Source: Baffinella frigidus
Lineage: Eukaryota > Cryptophyceae > Cryptomonadales > Baffinellaceae
Assembly: GCA_026770585.1 (NCBI GenBank)
Contig: MU646666.1
Coordinates: 345,375-357,997 of the forward strand
Direction: 5' to 3'
DNA length: 12,623 nt
The position numbers and the translations under genes were made by a program. Shown one piece after another: positions 12,458-12,623 of this stretch. The notes below the pieces were generated by a model, which ran no database searches, was not told the DNA's origin, and saw nothing but the letters and a program-made list of their open reading frames with translations. Position 1 is the first letter of the stretch. Each line of letters opens with the position of its first letter.

Positions 12458-12623
12458 GACCCGAACCCCGAAACACGAAACACGAAACTCGAAACACGAA
12501 ACACGAAACACGAAACACGGAACCCGAAACTCGAAACACGAAACACGAAACACGAAACACGCAAAACGAAACACAGAACACAGAACACGAAACTCTACAC
12601 CAGAAACCCGAAACCCGGAACTC
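12458..12623. repeat. GAAACAC heptamer array to the window edge
   Basis: More than 20 units of gaaacac and close variants (gaaactc, ggaaccc, agaacac) with a steady 7-base period. C/A-rich on the sense strand. Confidence 0.9.

Noticed and set aside
11936-12581. Minus-strand frames of 69-161 codons
   Set aside because: They arise from the tandemly duplicated intron and the GAAACAC array; the peptides repeat with the DNA.
1-12623. tRNA, rRNA or snoRNA genes
   Set aside because: I looked for cloverleaf-like sets of stems and conserved boxes and found only long foldback elements; none has tRNA arm spacing.

Overview
This window is nuclear DNA of a eukaryotic alga: GC-rich, gene-sparse, and full of short coding exons separated by repeat-filled GT-AG introns. 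The best clue to the organism is the N-terminus of the plus-strand gene: a signal peptide whose cleavage site is followed by Phe, then a transit-like Ala/Ser/Arg stretch, then a twin-arginine lumen signal. That layout is known from algae with complex red-derived plastids (cryptophytes, haptophytes, stramenopiles and relatives). Telomere-like arrays are mainly of the seven-base TTTAGGG type. I cannot name the species.

Layout. 1-4460 holds the 3' part of an unrecognised minus-strand gene, seen as four exons (A 4334-4460, B 4086-4275, C 1032-1121, D 1-110, running off the left edge). Its introns hold telomere-like heptamer arrays, a 105-118 bp minisatellite, inverted-repeat elements and broken extra copies of exon starts. 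4461-5288 is the divergent intergenic or promoter region, with a large 147-bp inverted repeat. 5289-12453 holds a plus-strand gene that I read, by joining phase-compatible exons (5289-5392, 5625-5862, 8375-8461, 9480-9557 and/or 9701-9778, 10709-10805, 12379-12453), as a thylakoid-lumen FKBP-like immunophilin with weakened active-site residues. Its introns are packed with nested MITE-like inverted repeats.

What stands out is a shared mode of growth in both genes. Intron-exon boundaries (3' splice site plus the start of the exon, or exon end plus donor) are copied one to three times as decaying 'exon echoes'. The echoes alternate with arrays that all have a 7-bp period (TTTAGGG, GATTAGG, CCCTACA, CCAAATA, CAACAAA, GAAACAC types). 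In both genes the G-poor strand of nearly all arrays is the sense strand. One exon (exon 4) exists in two intact copies that could be alternative exons. The promoter region plus start codon of the FKBP-like gene has a second copy inside its own second intron. I see no rRNA, tRNA, CRISPR array or bacterial gene. All exon calls are by eye and have no transcript support.
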